Source: Sindora glabra (Eukaryota; Streptophyta; Magnoliopsida; Fabales; Fabaceae). From it: a DNA stretch of 64,000 nt. Within the stretch, counting starts at the first letter, position 1. Every line of letters starts with the position of its first letter. The position numbers and the translations under genes were made by a program. Below the pieces are notes generated by a model, which did not search any database, was not told the origin of the DNA, and saw only the letters and a program-made list of their open reading frames with translations. Shown here one piece after another: positions 61,135 to 64,000 of this stretch. The DNA is taken from contig CM035236.1 in assembly GCA_020226215.1 (NCBI GenBank), positions 8,809,001 through 8,873,000 on the forward strand, written 5' to 3'.

Positions 61135-63975
61135 ATGTGCAAGCATTTCTCAGAGTGCCGTGCTAGAAAATGCAGAGCACCTTCCATTTGCTACCTCGTC
61201 CTGTCATTCTTCTCTCTCCTGATACCCCCTTCCACCGCTTGCTCTAACGGCAATTGCCAGGTTCTCTTCCTTCTCTATTTCTGCAGATCGCTGCAATTTC
61301 AACTTTCTTCCTTCAGATTGAACTTAACTTCTCGCGAATTCGCAGGTTTTAGAAGCATGTTCATCTGCTACAGATTGCGGGCCAGGCCTCTATTGTGGCA
61401 ACTGCCCTGCTGTTGGCAGAACGCAACCCATATGCACTCGAGGTCAAGCGAACATTCCTACATCTATAGTAAGCATGCTCATTGTTCAGCTATAATTATG
61501 AGCTCAATTTTTTCTATGTTCTTACGTGAATTTGGCAGCTAAAAAACAGTAAAGGTGGTTATTTAATGTCTCCTAAGTTTCTTTCATTGATGTGTAGGTT
61601 AATCGGTTGCCCTTTAACAAGTATACGTGGATAACGACTCATAATTCATTTAGCATCGTTGATGCACCATCTTTGACTGGTGTCCAGAGACTTACTTTCT
61701 ACAATCAAGAGGACACTGTGACTAATCAGTTGAGGGTATGTCAGGTGTTTTCACTCCTGTTGCCGCCCCTTTCTATGTTCTTTTCTTTGATGCCTTATTC
61801 GTGGTCTGAGATTCCTGAGGAAAACAAATTGGCAAAGTTTGCATCATATCTTTTTCTTTTCAACTTCGTTTTGTCCGGTACTACCTTTTCTTTTCAGTCT
61901 TTTACTTTTGGGCTTGGCTGGATTCTCATTCAGCTTCAAGGTGAACGGCAGATGATTTTTTTTTTCCATTTAATCAGGCATTGACAGCTACACAATATTA
62001 TAAAATCTGTTCCCTTTTTTTAATTGTAATTATTATTTCTTTGCTTCTTATACATTTGTTTGATCAATTTTGTTTAGAATGGAGTAAGAGGATTGATGTT
62101 GGATATGTACGACTTTGAGAACGACATCTGGCTCTGCCACTCATTTCGAGGACAATGCTTCAACTTCACAGCTTTTGTAATTTAACTCTCATTCCTATTC
62201 TTTTTACAATGAAGTTTGCTTTTATGGTTGTATGGGCTATTCTGAAATTACTATCTCTAACATGTCCATCAAAATGTTTTCAGCAACCTGCAATAAATAC
62301 TTTGAAAGAAGTGGAAGCATTCTTGACAGAAAACCCAACGGAGATCGTCACTATTATAATTGAGGATTATGTGCATACTCCAAAGGGATTGACTAATCTC
62401 TTCACTAATGCCGGACTGGATAAGTATTGGTTTCCTGTGTCCAAGATGCCCAAAAAAGGTGATGATTGGCCTACTGTGACAGAGATGGTTCAAGCGAACT
62501 ACCGTCTCCTTGTTTTCACTTCTGTTGCTTCAAAGGAAGCTGAAGAAGGAATAGCTTATCAGTGGAATCACATGGTTGAAAATGAGCGTAAGTACCATAT
62601 CCCTATAAGTAACCTGTATATGTCTATTATAAATAATATGTAATGAGAACTCCATAATTATAAACCTTCAGCTGGAGACCCTGGAGTTCGGCGGGGATCT
62701 TGCCCAAATAGGAAAGAATCAAAGCCATTAAGCTCTAGAAGTGCATCACTTTTCTTGCTAAATTACTTCCCAACATTTCCAGTTCAAGCTGATTCTTGCA
62801 AAGAGCATTCGGCCCCACTTGCAGATATGGTGAATACATGTTACAAAGCTGCAGGGAATGTGCTGCCCAACTTTTTAGCTGTTAATTTTTACATGGTACT
62901 CCTTATTGTTCTGGTCTTACATTTAATTATTGATTTATATAAAGCAAGGAACTTGCGAATCCACTTTAGCATTCTCAGTTAGACTTTTATGCAGAGGAAT
63001 GATGGAGGTGGTGTTTTTGATATTGTGGATAAAATGAATGGCGGCTCATTGTGTGGGTGTAGTACGGTTACTGCTTGCCAGGTTTGTCTGTGTTATACAT
63101 GTCCAGATATGTGTTGAATTTAACTTTAGTGTATATTTTGCGAGTATTCGTCTTCTCTATTCCAATAATTTTATTTTACTTTCCACCTTCTATTCCCCTA
63201 TAAAGCTGGAAACTTGATTGAATATGATTTTGTGCAAGAGGTTCATGTATTCATCCAATTTTTGAAGCTGGATGGCTATTTGTTGAAAATCATTGTCCGG
63301 TATCCACGTGGACAAGAAATATCAGCCTATGTGTGATATTCTTTGAACCTTGACCCATTTTCTCTGCAGGAAACAGACGGTGGGGAAGTGACCTAATCTA
63401 TACATATTCTACCTTTTCTTTTAACATAAGAGGGTTCTTTTCACATTGGATACCCATGCTAGAGACAAAATGATCTTAACTCCATATGACATAAAGAAAG
63501 CTTTAGTCATCTTGGGTACTTCTTACTTTTTGAAAGTAAACATAACTTCAATATGTTTGAAATTAACAATATCTCAGTTTTTTATAGGCATTATCATGTG
63601 ACAAAAGCATTTGGGCAAAAGTAGATTTAGACTTCTATTCACTGCATGTGTTGTTGTTGTATGGTATTGTTTGATATGACATGGCAGATTCCTCTACGTG
63701 GGATGGGTTTCTATCTAGGCACAGCTTTGACTTGTACATTTTAATGCAAATAAGTTGAGCAAGTCAGTCACATAATTGGTGGAATTTTGCAGGCTGGAGC
63801 CCCTTTTGGATCTTGCAAGAACATTACTGTACCAAGTACAAGTCCAGTAACCTCTGCTGGAAGCTTTGCTGGATCTGTTCAGTTCTCAAGATCTGCTTTA
63901 CCTGTTCATTCACCAAATGTCTTGCTTCTTCTTCTGTTTTGTTTCCCACTTATTGCAGTTTTTTTACAATGGTAA
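61135..63975 (+). CDS. PI-PLC X-domain protein, secreted and probably GPI-anchored
   Basis: Exons: 61135-61260, 61346-61468, 61598-61735, 62078-62176, 62284-62587, 62672-62895, 62995-63081 and 63793-63975, giving 427 aa. A signal peptide (about 1-35, hydrophobic core SICYLVLSFFSLLIPP) leads into a Cys-rich segment (CSNGNC ... ATDCGPGLYCGNCP, 36-70). The X domain follows: THNSFS carries H98, GLMLDMYDF carries D138 and LCHSF carries H150, the usual catalytic histidine pair and acidic residue of bacterial-type PI-PLCs. There is no Y, C2 or EF-hand domain. The C-terminus ends in a hydrophobic tail (LLLLLFCFPLIAVFLQW) preceded by a Ser-rich stretch, as for a GPI anchor. The family (Arabidopsis At5g67130, from memory) has no clear demonstrated substrate. 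The protein should act at the cell surface. The gene is complete and ends 25 bases before the window ends. Confidence 0.93.
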
Positions 63976-64000
63976 TGATTAAGTATATGTATATCAGATG

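Noticed and set aside
1..64000. tRNA and rRNA genes
   Set aside because: No B-box-like GGTTCGANNCC motif with a matching cloverleaf was found on either strand by eye; a covariance-model scan would be decisive.

Overview
This window is a piece of a plant nuclear genome, most likely a eudicot (possibly a woody one). The evidence is AT-rich intergenic DNA, genes split by short GT-AG introns, plant-specific families (an AP2/TOE factor with a miR172 site, a filament-like plant protein, an OTU/UBA/SEC-C protein) and several plant-type non-autonomous transposons. I cannot name the species from sequence alone.

Layout. Positions 1-12,500 are intergenic and rich in repeats: a 740-bp foldback element, a GC-rich block of 47-51-bp tandem units, a hAT-like inverted-repeat element, a small MITE and a possible LTR remnant. 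An AP2-class repressor of the TOE group lies on + at 13,152-16,026 (10 exons, 489 aa). Positions 16-33 kb hold no intact gene. This stretch contains AT-rich tandem duplications, a 1-kb transposon with long terminal inverted repeats and flanking direct repeats, a ~125-bp minisatellite, a decayed RNase H fragment of a LINE-type element, and two GC-richer islands that look like promoter or leader DNA without an ORF.

Four more genes follow: an OTU deubiquitinase with UBA-like and SEC-C motifs on - (33,326-38,064; 11 exons, 382 aa); a filament-like plant protein on + (43,992-48,190; 5 coding exons, 1006 aa); a probable plastid protein of unclear function on - (48,901-51,073; 11 exons, 344 aa); and a GPI-anchored-type PI-PLC X-domain protein on + (61,135-63,975; 8 exons, 427 aa). 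I worked out all exon joins by hand from splice sites and reading phase. Every model keeps an open frame through all exons, with total length divisible by three.

The genes do not form a pathway or operon. From memory, the TOE, OTU/SEC-C and PLC-X genes match a run of Arabidopsis genes near the end of chromosome 5 (about At5g67130-At5g67180), so the block is probably an old conserved segment expanded by repeats. I found no clearly new gene system. The least explained signals are the GATCACG dyad repeats near 2.8 kb, with a related segment inside one arm of the foldback at 1.6 kb, the ORF-less promoter-like islands, and a transposon ending about 90 bp upstream of the plastid-protein start codon.
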